Assembly (NCBI RefSeq): GCF_020520425.1
Contig: NC_079487.1
Coordinates: 66,580,398-66,644,397 of the forward strand
Direction: 5' to 3'
Length of the DNA: 64,000 nt
From: Spinacia oleracea
Taxonomy: Eukaryota > Streptophyta > Magnoliopsida > Caryophyllales > Amaranthaceae
Shown: piece by piece, positions 47,872 through 59,762 of the stretch
Layout of the letters: every line of letters starts with the position of its first letter
How positions within the stretch are numbered: position 1 is the first letter of the stretch
Translations under genes and position numbers: made by a program
Notes under the pieces: generated by a model
The model's input: the letters and a program-made list of their open reading frames with translations, nothing else
Databases searched by the model: none
Told to the model about the DNA's origin: nothing

Positions 47872-48728
47872 AAACATCAGACACATTAATAAGAAAACTC
47901 ACTCGATTCCGTCAATGATGAGGACGAACTATGATGAACTTCCGATGACATTGCTCACAGAGAAAGAGTACTGATCCGTAAATCAAAAAGCATGAAACAC
48001 ACACATGATTAAATACGAATTTGAACACATAAATTAAGAAAACGAATTGTCATGAACCATTCGATAATAAAAAAATCAAAAACAAAAACAAATCCAAAAC
48101 AAAAATCAAAAATCAAAATAGAAAACAAATCAGAATATCAAAAACAAAACAAATCAATTATGAATTCAACAATCCAGTAATCAAAAACAACTCGCGAAAT
48201 TGAAAATAAAAAAGCAGGTCACAAATTCAACAAATCATGAATAAGCAATTCGGTAATCAACAATTAGATAATTGCAATTTGATAATAATGAAATCAAAAT
48301 CGACAACCAAAACTAGGTCAAAAATTGAAAAATTATCAAGCAAAATACACAAATCAGAATTGCAAAAATGAACGAAAATTGATAAAATACCTTGGAATAA
48401 GAAATTTGATGAATGTATTCGAGAATATAATTGAATTCTGAAGCAAATTGTAGATGAATTTGACCTTGATTAAGGTCCAGTAATGGCGGCAAAAGAAAAG
48501 AGAGAGGAGAGAAAACAGGGAGATTGAGAAAACATAAGTTAGAGAGAGAAAGAAATAAACGTGAAAAGTGAAGGATATGGGCTGGGTATATCTTGAACAA
48601 ATTTACAAAAATGCCATTAGTAATCCCTTGATTTTTGGCTATTAGATTAGAAACGATCCAAAGGTCAAGATTTATTCTCACATAGGAGAGTGTTCTCACA
48701 TAAAGGAGGTGTTCTCACATGAGCCTTC

Positions 48729-48731
<3 letters not shown>

Positions 48732-48778
<47 letters not shown>
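48732..48778. repeat. (TA)n microsatellite at the right edge of the Mutator-like element
   Basis: About 47 bp of TA repeats between the element's right end (CTTCCTC) and block B copy 3. Confidence 0.92.
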
Positions 48779-48782
<4 letters not shown>

Positions 48783-49171
48783 GAGGCATATTTGCTGAGA
48801 AATTAGAGCGCCACCTAGGATTACTAATGGTTTCGGCCAATGAAAAATAAGATTTCTAATTTATTTTTGAATTAAAAAAATCGATTGCCACGTAGATAAT
48901 TAGGTGCCACGTAGATATATACAACTGCATCTAAATTCAAACACTCTAAAAATTAAAAAATAAATCTAAAATAAAATTCATCCAAAATCAAACACTAATC
49001 TAAAATAAAATAAATAAAATTCAATTTAAATCAAACATTAATCCAATATTAGAGCGCCACGTAGAAAATATAATGGTTTTCTCCAATGAAAAATAAGAAT
49101 TCAAAATTAATTTTGAACTAAAAAAGTCGAGTGCCACATAGATAAATAATTAATTGTCACGTAGAAATTTT

Positions 49172-49179
<8 letters not shown>
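48779..49179. repeat. Array block B, copy 3
   Basis: AAAGGAGGCATATTTGCTGAG through AAATAATTAATTGTCACGTAG. It closely matches copies 1 and 2 and is uninterrupted at the Helitron 1 site. Confidence 0.92.
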
Positions 49180-49238
<59 letters not shown>

Positions 49239-49290
49239 TTTTATTTAAACCTAACAATTTAATAGAATCCGTGCATCGCACGGGCTAAAA
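49180..49290. repeat. (TA)n and a Helitron-like 3' tail closing the array
   Basis: TA repeats to 49236, then AT-rich sequence with a perfect hairpin CCGTGC-ATC-GCACGG (49269-49283), followed by GCTAAAATCTACT. This has the layout of a Helitron 3' end, but the final CTAG is not intact. The array unit itself may therefore be Helitron-derived. Confidence 0.5.
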
Positions 49291-50759
49291 TCTACTGTTT
49301 ACTATATTTAAACATCTTTAAAAACAAAAACAAAAAAAAAATTAGAAATCGACACCAATTAACGATTTTCGTTAGGAAAAACATTAATAACAGCCTGTCT
49401 CCTGTAGTCCTATGTGACATGTTCACACTATGAATAAGGAGCATGATGGCCCAGAGATTAACGGCCATTAACTAAATGTGAGTTAAGAGTAACAGAACAT
49501 GTCCCTTTTAGATCAGTGGTAAAAATGCATTCCATTCTGCAAGGAAATTGTGCGTTCGAACTCTGCTAACCAAAAGATTTTTCCTTTTTATTTAGTGTTA
49601 CTCCTCGATATTGTTTAGATTTTAGAGTTACTACGCCTATTGTTTAGAGTTATTGCTTGATATTGTTTTTAGTTACTTCGCATATTGTTTAGTGTTACTC
49701 CTCAATATTGTTTAGAGTTACTACGCCTATTAAAAAACAAACAAACAACAACAACAACAACAACAAAAACAATAAGAAATAATAATCCCCATCCCCCGTT
49801 CCCCCGTTAACAAATAACAACAACAAGAAATTGAAAAATCAAAACAAACTCATGAGTACTTGATAATCTATTCTTTAAATTTCTGTAATTTCATAAAATC
49901 ATTCTAAATCTCTTTCTTCTTCCTTTAATTTCTGCTCTAGACACTCAATGATATACACTCACTAAGTTTTTTACTCATTGCCAAGCAAATTTAAAACACT
50001 TTACAGACTTCTCCAGTTACATTTTACCAAAAGAGTGCTGAGGGGATACACATTTAACTGTCCATCACAATTACTAAATATATCAGCAAGAAATTCAAGA
50101 AGTTAGCTCAACTTTCCGGTACATTCTGCCCAAAAGAAGCATAAGAAATTTGTCTTACACAACTGATCAGATTTAACCGACAGTATAACAGTCGAATTCG
50201 AGTGCTAGATAATCAATCGTCTAGCAAGAATTGAACTTAAAACTGCAAAGCTAAGTCGTTTTTGTCAATGATCACTAAAATTGATTTCGAAAAGCAGATA
50301 AAGGAAAGGTTGCACATTATGTCAATGTAACACTGGATTTTTCACCAACCTCACAAGAATAAATAAGCACATTGATCCAGCCTCCAGTACCTTCATAGTT
50401 GGAGATAATTTAATGACATAATGTCATAAATGAAAGATAATTTATTGGGGTTGGATTAGTAACATAATGTCATGATTGAAAGACAATTTAGTGAATCAAA
50501 TGCGAACAACAGTGAGGGTTTTCGTTTGGTTCGAATTCCACTCATGAACAGAAAGTTAAAGAACAGATTATTAAGCACTCATGAGCTAAATAACTAATAA
50601 TCCACTGTTAACAAATAACAATAACTCAAGAAGAAGAAATTGAATTATTAAAACATACTCATACAACATTACAACACATGAATTAAAACAATTAAACTAA
50701 GCACACAATGAATCATGAGCAAGAAATTAATTTCAGCTTTCATAAGTACTCCTACTCAA
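49291..50759. other. Intergenic DNA with a tRNA-like relic and a short tandem repeat
   Basis: Box A-like TAGATCAGTGG and box B-like GTTCGAACTC at about 49509-49560 suggest a tRNA or SINE relic. Six copies of a unit of about 23 bp (TTTAGAGTTACTACGCCTATTG-like) occupy 49590-49731, followed by (CAA)n at 49741-49775. No gene is recognised in the remainder. Confidence 0.5.
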
Positions 50760-50963
50760 GAAACTAAGCACTCGTGATTCGTGAATGGTGAGGGGAGGAC
50801 CTTTCAGCTTGTCGTAGTGAGCGCGCGGCGCGGTGACGGTGAGGCCGTGGGGGACATGTGGGCCGGCCGGCTGGGATTGTCGCGGTGTCGCCTATCGGTG
50901 AGGGCAGAGGGCTGGGCTGCGCTGTGGAAGATGGGGAGGAGAGAAAGAGTTTTCGCGAAATAG
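50760..50963. other. GC-rich island with a 60-aa open frame, unassigned
   Basis: About 200 bp of GC-rich sequence (GCGCGCGGCGCGG, GGGCCGGCCGGCTGG) in an AT-rich region. The plus frame MNGEGRTF... to FAK is open, and so is a minus frame. No family is recognised. It could be a fragment of a gene 5' end. Confidence 0.3.
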
Positions 50964-51011
50964 GTCGGATTGTGTGAATGACATTTCTCGTCTACATTTG
51001 TAAAATTTGAT

Positions 51012-51415
51012 AATATTAAGGATTTTTTTGTCATTTAACACCTTAAATAGATCAGTTTTTGTAAGTTAACACCTTACTTAATTTTTATTGTTTTTAAACA
51101 ACTTACAAAACAAAAAAAATTTAGAAATCCACACCACTTCACGATTTTGGTTAGAAAAAAACGTTAGTTTTTAACTATGCTAAAGTTCCCAAGGCATGAT
51201 TTGGTGGTAAACAACTCCTTCTACCATCAAATTATACTTTGGGAGCTATATCATGGTTAAAAACTAATGTTTTTTCTTATGGAAAACGTTAAGGGGTGTC
51301 GATTTTAAAAAAAATAGTTTTTTAAGGTGTTTAAATATAATAAAAATTAAGTAAGGTGTTAAATTACAAAAACTAGTTTTTTTAAGGTGTTAAATGACAA
51401 AAAATCCTAATATTA
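51012..51415. mobile_element. Foldback element with arms of about 190 bp
   Basis: The left arm (ATTAAGGATTTTTTTGTCAT, TTAACACCTTA, TTTTTGTAAGTTAACACC) is repeated in inverted form on the right (AAGGTGTTAAATGACAAAAA, ending ATCCTAATATT). The loop is about 60 bp (51190-51255). Each arm has internal TTAACACCTTA repeats. No target duplication is clear. It is probably a MULE-type foldback MITE. Confidence 0.8.
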
Positions 51416-51548
51416 ATACTTCTTTGGCGGATTTTCTTTTATTAAGCTAACGTATGACATTTTTTTAATTAATCCCAAATTTAAGACCTACTAATTTTTA
51501 CTGGGCTTAACAAGTCAGAGACAGATTATAGATGGTGAATTGGTGATA

Positions 51549-51838
51549 CTCCCTCCGCAATTAAATAGGAGACACATTTAAACGGGCATGGATATTAAAG
51601 AAGAATAGTTGAATGAAATAAAATAATAAAGCAATTAAAGTTGGGGTAAATATTTTTATCAAGTAAAATAAATGGGGGCCATTAAATTTTGGAGGGGTGT
51701 GGGTTGGGCGTTTATGAAATTAATTGTTTAATGTGGTGGTTGGTCATAGGGTAAATTAAATATGTTATTTAATTAGATGGTAGGGTTGAAAAGTAACTAA
51801 AAATGGTAAATGTGTTTCCTATTTAAATACGGAGTGAG
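51549..51838. mobile_element. Stowaway MITE (290 bp)
   Basis: Inverted ends CTCCCTCCGCAATTAAATAG... and CTCACTCCGTATTTAAATAG... extend over 32 bp with few mismatches. TA flanks both sides (51547-51548 and 51839-51840). Confidence 0.92.
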
Positions 51839-53517
51839 TATATCATACGTGACACTACACCATTGAAATTTTTGTTTTTTTTGGAAAATTTGACAAAGAC
51901 ATTCCCAACTATAAACATTCGTATTTAAAAGATCTCAAGTACGGATTATTACTGGAAGTTCCCAACTAATGGGGTGTTGACTTCGTGAGGTCCTTTTTCA
52001 AAAATAACCTGTGGTGTAAGTGAAAGACGATGACATGTCAGATGGTATAAAAAAGTCATAATACCACTGTAAAACAGATCCACCCATTTAATTAAAAGCC
52101 TACACATTTAATTATAGCTCACCCAGTTACAATACCTTTAAATTAACACCCAGAACCCCCCCCCCCCCTTCTTCTTCATCCTCTCAAAATTTCGACTGTT
52201 GCTGCTCTGTTCATCTTCTTCCCTTCTTAAAAATTTTTAGGGTTGCGCGCCACCCTCCCTCTACGGTTCTACCACTTTTATTATTTCACCCTCACCCCCA
52301 TCCACTAAGACGATATAAACCACCCTCACGACACCTACCTAGTCACCCTTTTCGCGCGTGGCTAGAAACCGATCCAAATCACCTCCCCCCTAACCCAAAC
52401 CAACAAATATAGCGGTAGCGAAGATGTCAGACGAAGCTCCAATTCCAGAAATTTAAGTCGCTCAAAATCGATAAATTTTAATTATCTCAAATTCCAGAAA
52501 ATCGACCCGGCGTTCCAGAAAACTAATGCCTAAAATTCCAAAAGAAATTCACAATTTCAAATTTTCAATATTGGAAGCGTTGAAAACAAATGCTCTGTTG
52601 TAAAGAAGGTTGGAAAAAGTGAGATTAAAGGCGGAAGATGAGAAGAAAGGGAAGAACATGAAAAAAAATAAAGAAGGTGAGAGTGATGGTCTTGGTCGGC
52701 TCCAGAAAATGATGGATGTCGCCGGCAAATAGAAAAAATGAAATTTGTAAGGTGTCGATGGAAAATTGAAGAAAGGGGAAGCAATTCTTCAGAGTAGGAG
52801 GGCCTGCAGTTCATCGAAGGAGCTGAGGGAGGAGGCGGATAAGGCTGAAAGAGAAAAGAAATGTTAGAAGAAAAAAGATAAATTAAAAAAATAAAAATTG
52901 ACTTACACAACCGATCACCAGTAAGAAGGACCACTCGAAGTCAACACCCCCCTTAGCCGCGACCTTCCAGTAATAATCCATACTTGGGAACTTTTAAAGA
53001 TGAATTTTCATAGTTGAGACCTCATTTGTCAAAATTTCCAATAAAATATTAATAAACGTAAAGTGAAACCGAGTAAGTTTTAAAACTTTTGGAATGTATG
53101 CACCTTGAGTATGAAAAACGGGGGGAGTACTTGACTGGAGGGTCGTTGCTTCCAACGGTAATACAAGACGTTGTATTGTTATTTTTATGTGCAGGGAATT
53201 CCATCACAGAGGTGGCACATGGTTACTATTATATCTTTAGTGTTTGGTTGGCTCCCAACACTCGTCCACTAGACTTTCATTTTAGAATCCGGTTCGATGC
53301 ATATTCTAATTAATTTATAAATTCAAGAGTCGTGTCAAGAGTCGAGTCTTGTCTTTATGATTAACCCTTTACTATATGACTTTTGCATGTGGATTTATTT
53401 ATGGTATTCAGGAGTGAAGCACGTATAACTATAGACTTTGTTTTAGCTTGTAATACTCAACTTTTGCTAAGCTTTCATGTCTTTTGGCCACGGTCTTTTC
53501 CATAATGAACCTATGAT
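51839..53517. other. Intergenic DNA, no gene recognised
   Basis: It contains a poly-C tract near 52157-52170, a pyrimidine-rich stretch (52170-52400) and purine-rich DNA (52600-52880), which produce long but uninformative open frames. A 74-aa plus frame at 53089-53313 has no recognisable feature. The last eight bases (53510-53517) are a target duplication of the next element. Confidence 0.5.
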
Positions 53518-54071
53518 CAGTGGTGGTGCTAATAAGGGTTCAGTGGGTTCAACTGAACCCTTACTAGCAAAAAAAGAATCAGGCAAATTTAATTAAAAAA
53601 CAAAGTCAAGTATTAGTTAACGCGCTAAATGACACAAATAATAAGGGTGCTGCAGTGGTTTTGATCAAACGTAAAGGTGCGAGGTTCGAATCCCTGTATT
53701 ATTGTTTATTTCGGCTTCCTTTTTTTTCTCTATAAAATAGTAACTCTTAACAGCCCACGACTCTAATTGCTGTTAGACTCCAACAGCCCCCAATTCCTAA
53801 AATTCTAAAACCCTACCTCTCCTCTCCTCTCCTCTCCTGTCTTATTGAGAAAGATCTTTTTTTTTCTAGTTAAGGATGATGATGTAATAGATGGCTTTCA
53901 AAATATGAAAACTCGTCGAGTTCAATTGTAATTTTTTTAACGTTATTGTAATAGAATATGTGCCCCACGAATTATTAGTCGTAATTTGGATTTTAGATTT
54001 TAGATTATGATTTTATTATATGCGTCCGAGAATTCTGAACCCTTAACGAGAAAATCCTGGCACCGCCACTG
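53518..54071. mobile_element. Non-autonomous hAT-like element (554 bp)
   Basis: Inverted ends CAGTGGTGGTGCTA and, from the right, CAGTGGCGGTGCCA. A perfect 8-bp duplication CCTATGAT flanks it (53510-53517 and 54072-54079). These are hAT hallmarks. The interior has no transposase but includes a tRNA box B (GAGGTTCGAATCCC, about 53681-53694) and a short CTCTC repeat (53818-53840). Confidence 0.92.
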
Positions 54072-54079
54072 CCTATGAT

Positions 54080-55943
54080 GATTCATCAAATGCATTTGCG
54101 TTGTTGGGGAGTAGTATTTTCTAAGCAAGATTTCTATAGGTGACTTGCAAGTGAAGTTATCATTCGGGATGGGAAGGTTGAGAGTGATTTTTATTACTTG
54201 CATGGTTTTGAACACTGATTAATAAATAGTCTATATTATACTTAGTTAATGGATTATTTTAAATTGGATTTTGGTTTGGGCCTATACGGTTCCAACTTGT
54301 AGTCGAGGTCATTAACTATATTATTTATATTTTGAAAGTTAGTTATTTTCGCTGCGTAATTCTGGTACTAGTCTTAACCGTTATCACGGTGGCGGTAATA
54401 TTCTAGTAATTCGTTTAATTCAAGTTGGAAAATAGTTTTGTAAAAGCAAGGAATTATTAGGTTGTTACAAAGTGGTATTTGCAGAGCTTTAGTTTAAAAG
54501 CCGTTTTGCACTAATTAATATTGCAAAGTGGTTATTCCTTAAACTAGATTTAGAATAGTTACTTGATAGTAATTCATACTATTTAAGTGGTTCGCGGATT
54601 TTTTGGTTGAATTTGAAATTTTATTTTCCTAAAGTAGTGATATTTTTTAGTACTCAATATTTTGAAAGTCAAATACCAATTATTTAGGATTATTTAAAAG
54701 TAAGAATTTTATTTATTTAATTATTTTTGAAATTCTAGAATTATTTTCTAAAATTAGTTTCTAAATTAACTAAAATTTCCAAAAAAAAATGATAAGAAGT
54801 CCGAAAATTATTATTTTTTGTTTGAAAATTTTCAGATTTATTCGAATTAATTAGATTTATTTTCGAACTTTTAATTTTTATTATTTGATTATTAATTAAT
54901 GATTTTTATTTTAATTTTGAATAATTTTAATTATTTATGAGTTATTTCTTAATTATTTTCAAAAATTATTATTTATCCTAAGTGAGGAAAGGGTAGTTTA
55001 AGAAGGGCATATTTAGATTAAGTATACATTTCAAGTGTCTTTTAATTCAAATATGTGTTAAGTGTTTACTTATTTGAATTGCTTGAACTTTATCATGATT
55101 TATTAGGCTTTGTATGATTAATTGCATCATAATTCGTGATTAAGCATATACTTGTGCATTGAGTTTGTTTAAGATTTCAAGCTTAATTTATTTCTCTTGG
55201 TGGTAGGTTCCTTTTTATGGGAACACGTTAGTCTGACTTTTAAGTTGTTGATTTGAGGAATTGAAATATTGTCTTCAAAGTTTTCCAACCTAGGAGACTT
55301 AGAGAAACTTGAGGATGAGACTCCGCACTTGTATGTGAAAAAGATAGAATTTGGGTGGAACTACTTTTCTACGATTAAGAATTTACCACCTGAAAACGAA
55401 AAAAATTGATGAAATCTTTATGTATGGCTACCTAATTCATTTTCCCTCCAAGTTTTTACATATGTGATTTTCTTTAACTCTTTTACCTTTCTCTCTTTAC
55501 TTCCATTAATTTTTGTCAATTTTCTGAATTAATGGTGGTGAAAAATTAAGTGAGTTCATGAAAAATAAGGAAACGGGGAAGAAAAAAGAGTTAAGTACAT
55601 GAAATCGTAGAAAAAGAGAACATATTAGACATATTACCTTTATCGTGGCGCCCCACCTAACATTTTAATCTACTTTCCAATTTTCAGGTGGTAAAAAACA
55701 TGTTTTAAACTTTTTTAGGTGGTAAAATACAAGTTTTAGTTTTTAGTGGGTAAAAACAATATTTTGATTTTTTTTTAGGTGGTAAAAACAATTTGTCCTA
55801 ATATAAAAATAGTAAAACATTTTAAAAGTTACAAAAAGTTGCATATAAAACCTTTTACTAGTATTTTGACTAGATTAAAATGCTATCTGCCGCTTCACAC
55901 TACCGCTGAACAAGGCATATGCGAGAAGAACATATCTTGTGTA
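54080..55943. other. AT-rich intergenic DNA, no gene recognised
   Basis: Long runs of ATTATTTT-type sequence with no sustained frame. Three or four copies of TTTTAGGTGGTAAAA-like words occur at 55683-55800, with an inverted copy at 55391 (TTTACCACCTGAAAA). Only weak foldback structure is suggested. Confidence 0.5.
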
Positions 55944-56276
55944 CAATAACAACAACAACAAAGCCTTAGTCCCAAAATGATTTGGGGTCGGCTAACATTA
56001 ATCGTCGTAGGAGATCGTCATTGTCACCAATCAAACCAGAAAGGAGCAGGAAGTAAAAAGAAAAAAACAAGGAAGAGAAAGTGGAATTAATGAAAGTAAG
56101 ATAAGAGAAAAATGTATATACATTATAGAAGAAATATTGTAAGAGATAATAAAAATAAGTAAAGTTTAAAATAAATGAATAAGTAAAATAAGTACATTTC
56201 AAAATAGCATGTAAAATTTAAAAAACTTCAAAAGAATTTTTTTTAAAAAAAAACAGAAACATGAAAGCTGTATAAG

Positions 56277-58350
56277 TCAAATGAAGTCATCAATGTATAT
56301 TCTCTCCCTCCACTTTGTCCTATCCAACGCCATATTTTCCTCGATCCCAAAAAAGCTCATATCGTGCTCAATCACCTTCCTCCAAGTTTTCTTAGGTCTT
56401 CCCCTACCCCTTACAATTCTATCACTTTGCCACCCTTCTATCCTCCTAACCAGGGCATCAATTGATCTTCTGCTTACATGTCCAAACCATCTTAAACGTT
56501 TTTCCATCATCTTAAACTCAATCGGTGCAACCCCTACTTTCTTCCTAATAATCTCATTCCTCAAACGATCCTTTCTTGAATGCCCACACATCCAACGTAA
56601 CATGCGCATCTCCGCCACATTCATCTTGTGCACGTGACAATGTTTCACTGCCCAGCATTCCGTGCCGTATAACAAAGCTGATCGAATTATCGTATCTTTG
56701 GGGCATGCCTGAATCACATAGGAACCCTGTGGCACCTTTCCACTTCAACCAACCTTCTTTGATTCTATGTGCCACAACGCCATCCAATTCTCCATCCTGT
56801 TGGATAATAGATCCTAAATAATGGAACATTTCAGAGCCTTGGAAAATTTTCCCATCTAAGGTAATCCCCCCTGTCTCTCTATCTTGGACTCCACTAAACT
56901 TACACTCCATATATTCCGTCTTGTTTCTACTCAGCCTAAAACCCCGAGATTCCAAAGTTTGTCTCCATAACTCCAAATTACTTTCCACTCCTTCTTTTGT
57001 TTCATCAATCAACACAATATCATCTGCAAACATCATGCACCAGGGTATACCATCTTGGATTGACCTCGTCAATTCGTCCATGACTATTGCAAAAAGAAAC
57101 GGGCTAAGTGCGGAACCTTGATGCACTCCTATCGTAATGGGGAATTCTTCGGTCTTACCAACACTAGTTCTCACACTCGTGCTAACTCCCTCATACATGT
57201 CCTTGATGATATCAACATACTTCCTCGGAATTCCTTTCCTACTTAATGCCCACCAAAGAATTTCCCTTGTTACCGTCTCATACATCTTCTCCAAATCAAT
57301 GAAAACCATATGTAAATCCTTCTTCTTATCCCGATAATTCTCCATTAGTTGCCTTATAAGATGAATGGCCTCCATAGTCGATCTCCTAGGCATAAATCCA
57401 AACTGGTTCTCCGAAATTTTCACAGTTCTTCTCAATCTTTGCTCAATAATCCGCTCCCAAAGTTTCATAGTATGACTCATTAGTTTGATTGCTCGATAGT
57501 TGGCACAATCCTGGACATCACCCTTATTCTTGTACAATGTGATGATAGTACTTTTCCTCCACTCTACTGGCATCCTATTACTTCCCCAAATCTTGTTGAA
57601 AAGAGTTGTTAACCATACAACCCCTCTCTCTCCCAAACATCTCCAGACTTCGATAGGTATACCATTGGGCCCCACTTTCCTCTTGCGACCCATCTTTTTC
57701 AGTGCCATTTCGAATTCTCTCTATTGAATTCTTCGCATATAGTCTAGGTTAACCATATCCCGAGGGATATTTGTATCCCCAATATCGCGCCCTTGATCCC
57801 CGTTGAACAAGTTAACAAAGTAGAAACTCCATCTATCCTTGATTTCCTTATCTCCCCCAAAACTTATTGATCAACATCTTTCACATATTTAATCCTCCCG
57901 ATGTCTCGCGTCTTTCTATCTCTCATTCGAGCAAGTCTATAGATGTTTTTTTCCCATTCTTTTGTATCCAATCTTGCGTAAAGATCCCGATTCACCTTTT
58001 CTCTAGCCTCTCTTACGACCTTCTTTGCTTCCCTTTTAGCCTCCTTGTACTTCTCGTAGTTCTCATCACTTCTACATTTTCCCAACTCCTTATAGCATTC
58101 TCGTTTGCTCTTTATAGCTTGTTGCACAACTTCGTTCCACCAAGATGTGTCCTTACTTGGTGGCATGATTCATTTAGATTCCCCTTAGGACCTCTTTCGC
58201 CACTCCCTTTATGGTGTGCTCCATTCTTGTCCATATTGAGTCTATATCCAAATCCATATCCCCGGCCCAAATACCTTCACTTGCCACCTTTTACACGAAT
58301 TTTAGTTGTTGCTCCCCTTGAAGTTTCCACCACTTGATCCTAGGCTCTAC
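56277..58350 (-). pseudogene. LINE reverse transcriptase and C-terminal region
   Basis: The linker is readable from 58166 (SWWNEVVQQAIKSKRECYKE). RT motifs follow: GPNGIPIEVW, NYRAIKLMSHTMKLWERII, ENQFGFMPRRSTMEAIHL, VFIDLEKMYE, GVHQGSALSPFLFAIVMDEL and the catalytic FADDIVLI (about 57023-57050). After a frameshift near 56740 the C-terminal part reads YGTECWAVKH, EMRMLRWMCGHSRKDRLRN, RLRWFGHVSRR and GRPKKTWRKV to a stop at 56277. Frameshifts near 57710-57870 and 56740 disable it. The motif string is that of plant RTE elements. Confidence 0.9.
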
Positions 58351-58355
58351 TAGTG

Positions 58356-59757
58356 TGTTAGGTTATGATACATATGAATAAACATAAATCATGCGGAAAA
58401 ACCTTAATGCCAGAAAACATATTATTTACACATAATCATATAGCATAATTTAGATGCATACACTTTGTAGCGTGCCCTCCCTAGCTGCGCCCGAACCGAA
58501 CAAGAACAAGTCTTTAGGACTCCAAGTGTCGTCCCTCCGTAGATAGTCCACAGCACGTCCGGATCCGCCTTAAGCTTGTCCAACTAGAATCGCCCTTAAG
58601 GTTCCTAGGAATTTTCGGCTAAAATGGTTGCAAGTGTTTGGCTGATTTTTGCTTCAAAATCTTACCTTTGAATACTTCAATTTTGTGTATAAATCTGTGA
58701 CCCTAGGCACCTATTTATAGAGTTATGATAAAGGACTTATAATCCTATTAGTATACTAATTTAGTTTAATTAGAATCCTGCTAGGACTCTATTAAATAAA
58801 CTTTATCTATTAGGATTAGGATTTAATCATATGACAAATCCCGATAGCTTTAGGATTCGTGTAACACGCACACGAGCAACGCACAAGCACCGCACGCCCA
58901 TGCGCAAGCCTTGCGGCCCACGCACAGCGCACAGCGCTGAGGCCCACTTGCTCGCAGCCCATCGCTGATCTCGCGTGCACCAAGGCTTGGCTGGGCTGGC
59001 TTTGCGCTGGGCCTGGTCGAGGCTTGGCGTGTTATTGGATGCGTTGGCTTGCTGGGCGATGGCCTGGCTTCGTGCTGGGCCTTCGTCTAGCAAGCCTCGT
59101 CCGATGCTAATTCATACGATACGCTTTCCGATTAAATTCCAGATTCCGAAATTCATTTCCGATACGAACAATATTTAATATTTCCGATTCCGAAATTAAT
59201 TTTCGTTTCGAACAAATATTTAATATTCCCGTTTCCGGAATTATTTTCCGATTTCGATAATATTTCCGATTCTGACAATATTTCCGTTTCCGGGAATATT
59301 TCCGATTCCGGCAATATTTCCATTTCCGATAATATTTTCCGATACGTACCATGTTTCCGTTTCAGGCAACATCTACGACTTGGATAATATTTATATTTCC
59401 GATACGATCCATATTTCCGTTTCCGGCAATATCATCGTTTCTGGAGTTCATTTCTTGCTTTTGACGATCTCAGCTCCTACTGAAACCAAGATCCCTCGAT
59501 TCCGAATATCCATAGATGGAGTATTTAATGTCATTAAATACTTGATCCGTTTACGTACTATTTGTGTGACCCTACGGGTTCAGTCAAGAGTAAGCTGTAG
59601 ATTAATATCATTAATTCCACTTGAACTGAAGCGACCTCTAGTTAGGCATTCAGCTCACTTGATCTCACTGAATTATTAACTTGTTATTTAATACTGAACC
59701 ACATTTATTAGACTTAACATTATATGCATACTTGGACCAAGGGAATTATTTCCTTCA
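58356..59757 (-). mobile_element. Solo LTR (1402 bp) of the nested Copia family, in the LINE
   Basis: Plus-orientation ends TGTTAGGTTATG and TTATTTCCTTCA. A perfect 5-bp duplication TAGTG flanks it (58351-58355 and 59758-59762). It is collinear with the LTRs at 8154, 12578 and 21662 but more diverged in the GC-rich block. The TATA box (minus) is at 58712-58719 and the palindrome at 59520-59542. The LINE resumes on each side, so it inserted after the LINE. Confidence 0.93.
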
Positions 59758-59762
59758 TAGTG

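Larger units (their letters stand above)
40941..48731. mobile_element. Mutator-like element (7.8 kb) with degenerate terminal inverted repeats and phased internal motifs
   Basis: The left end (GGGGGGGGATCCTGTGAAAA, then TCCTTATGTGAG and TATGAGAATGAATC) is an imperfect inverted copy of the right end. The right end, inverted, reads GAGGAAGGCTCATGTGAGAA, then TCCTTTATGTGAG and TATGTGAGAATAAATC. The repeats are about 64 bp. The element is embedded in (TA)n, so its target duplication cannot be read. No transposase was recognised, so class assignment rests on end structure. Inside are CT-rich leaders at both ends, motif arrays, a tRNA-like sequence, a (CA)n tract and weak exon-like pieces. Confidence 0.6.

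Noticed and set aside
52557-52934. Minus-strand 125-aa frame with hydrophobic start
   Set aside because: It arises from purine-rich low-complexity DNA. There is no domain and no supporting splice or promoter signal.
55260-55800. Second foldback MITE built on TTTACCACCTGAAAA and TTTTCAGGTGGTAAAA
   Set aside because: Only the short end words pair clearly, the interior does not, and no target duplication could be read.
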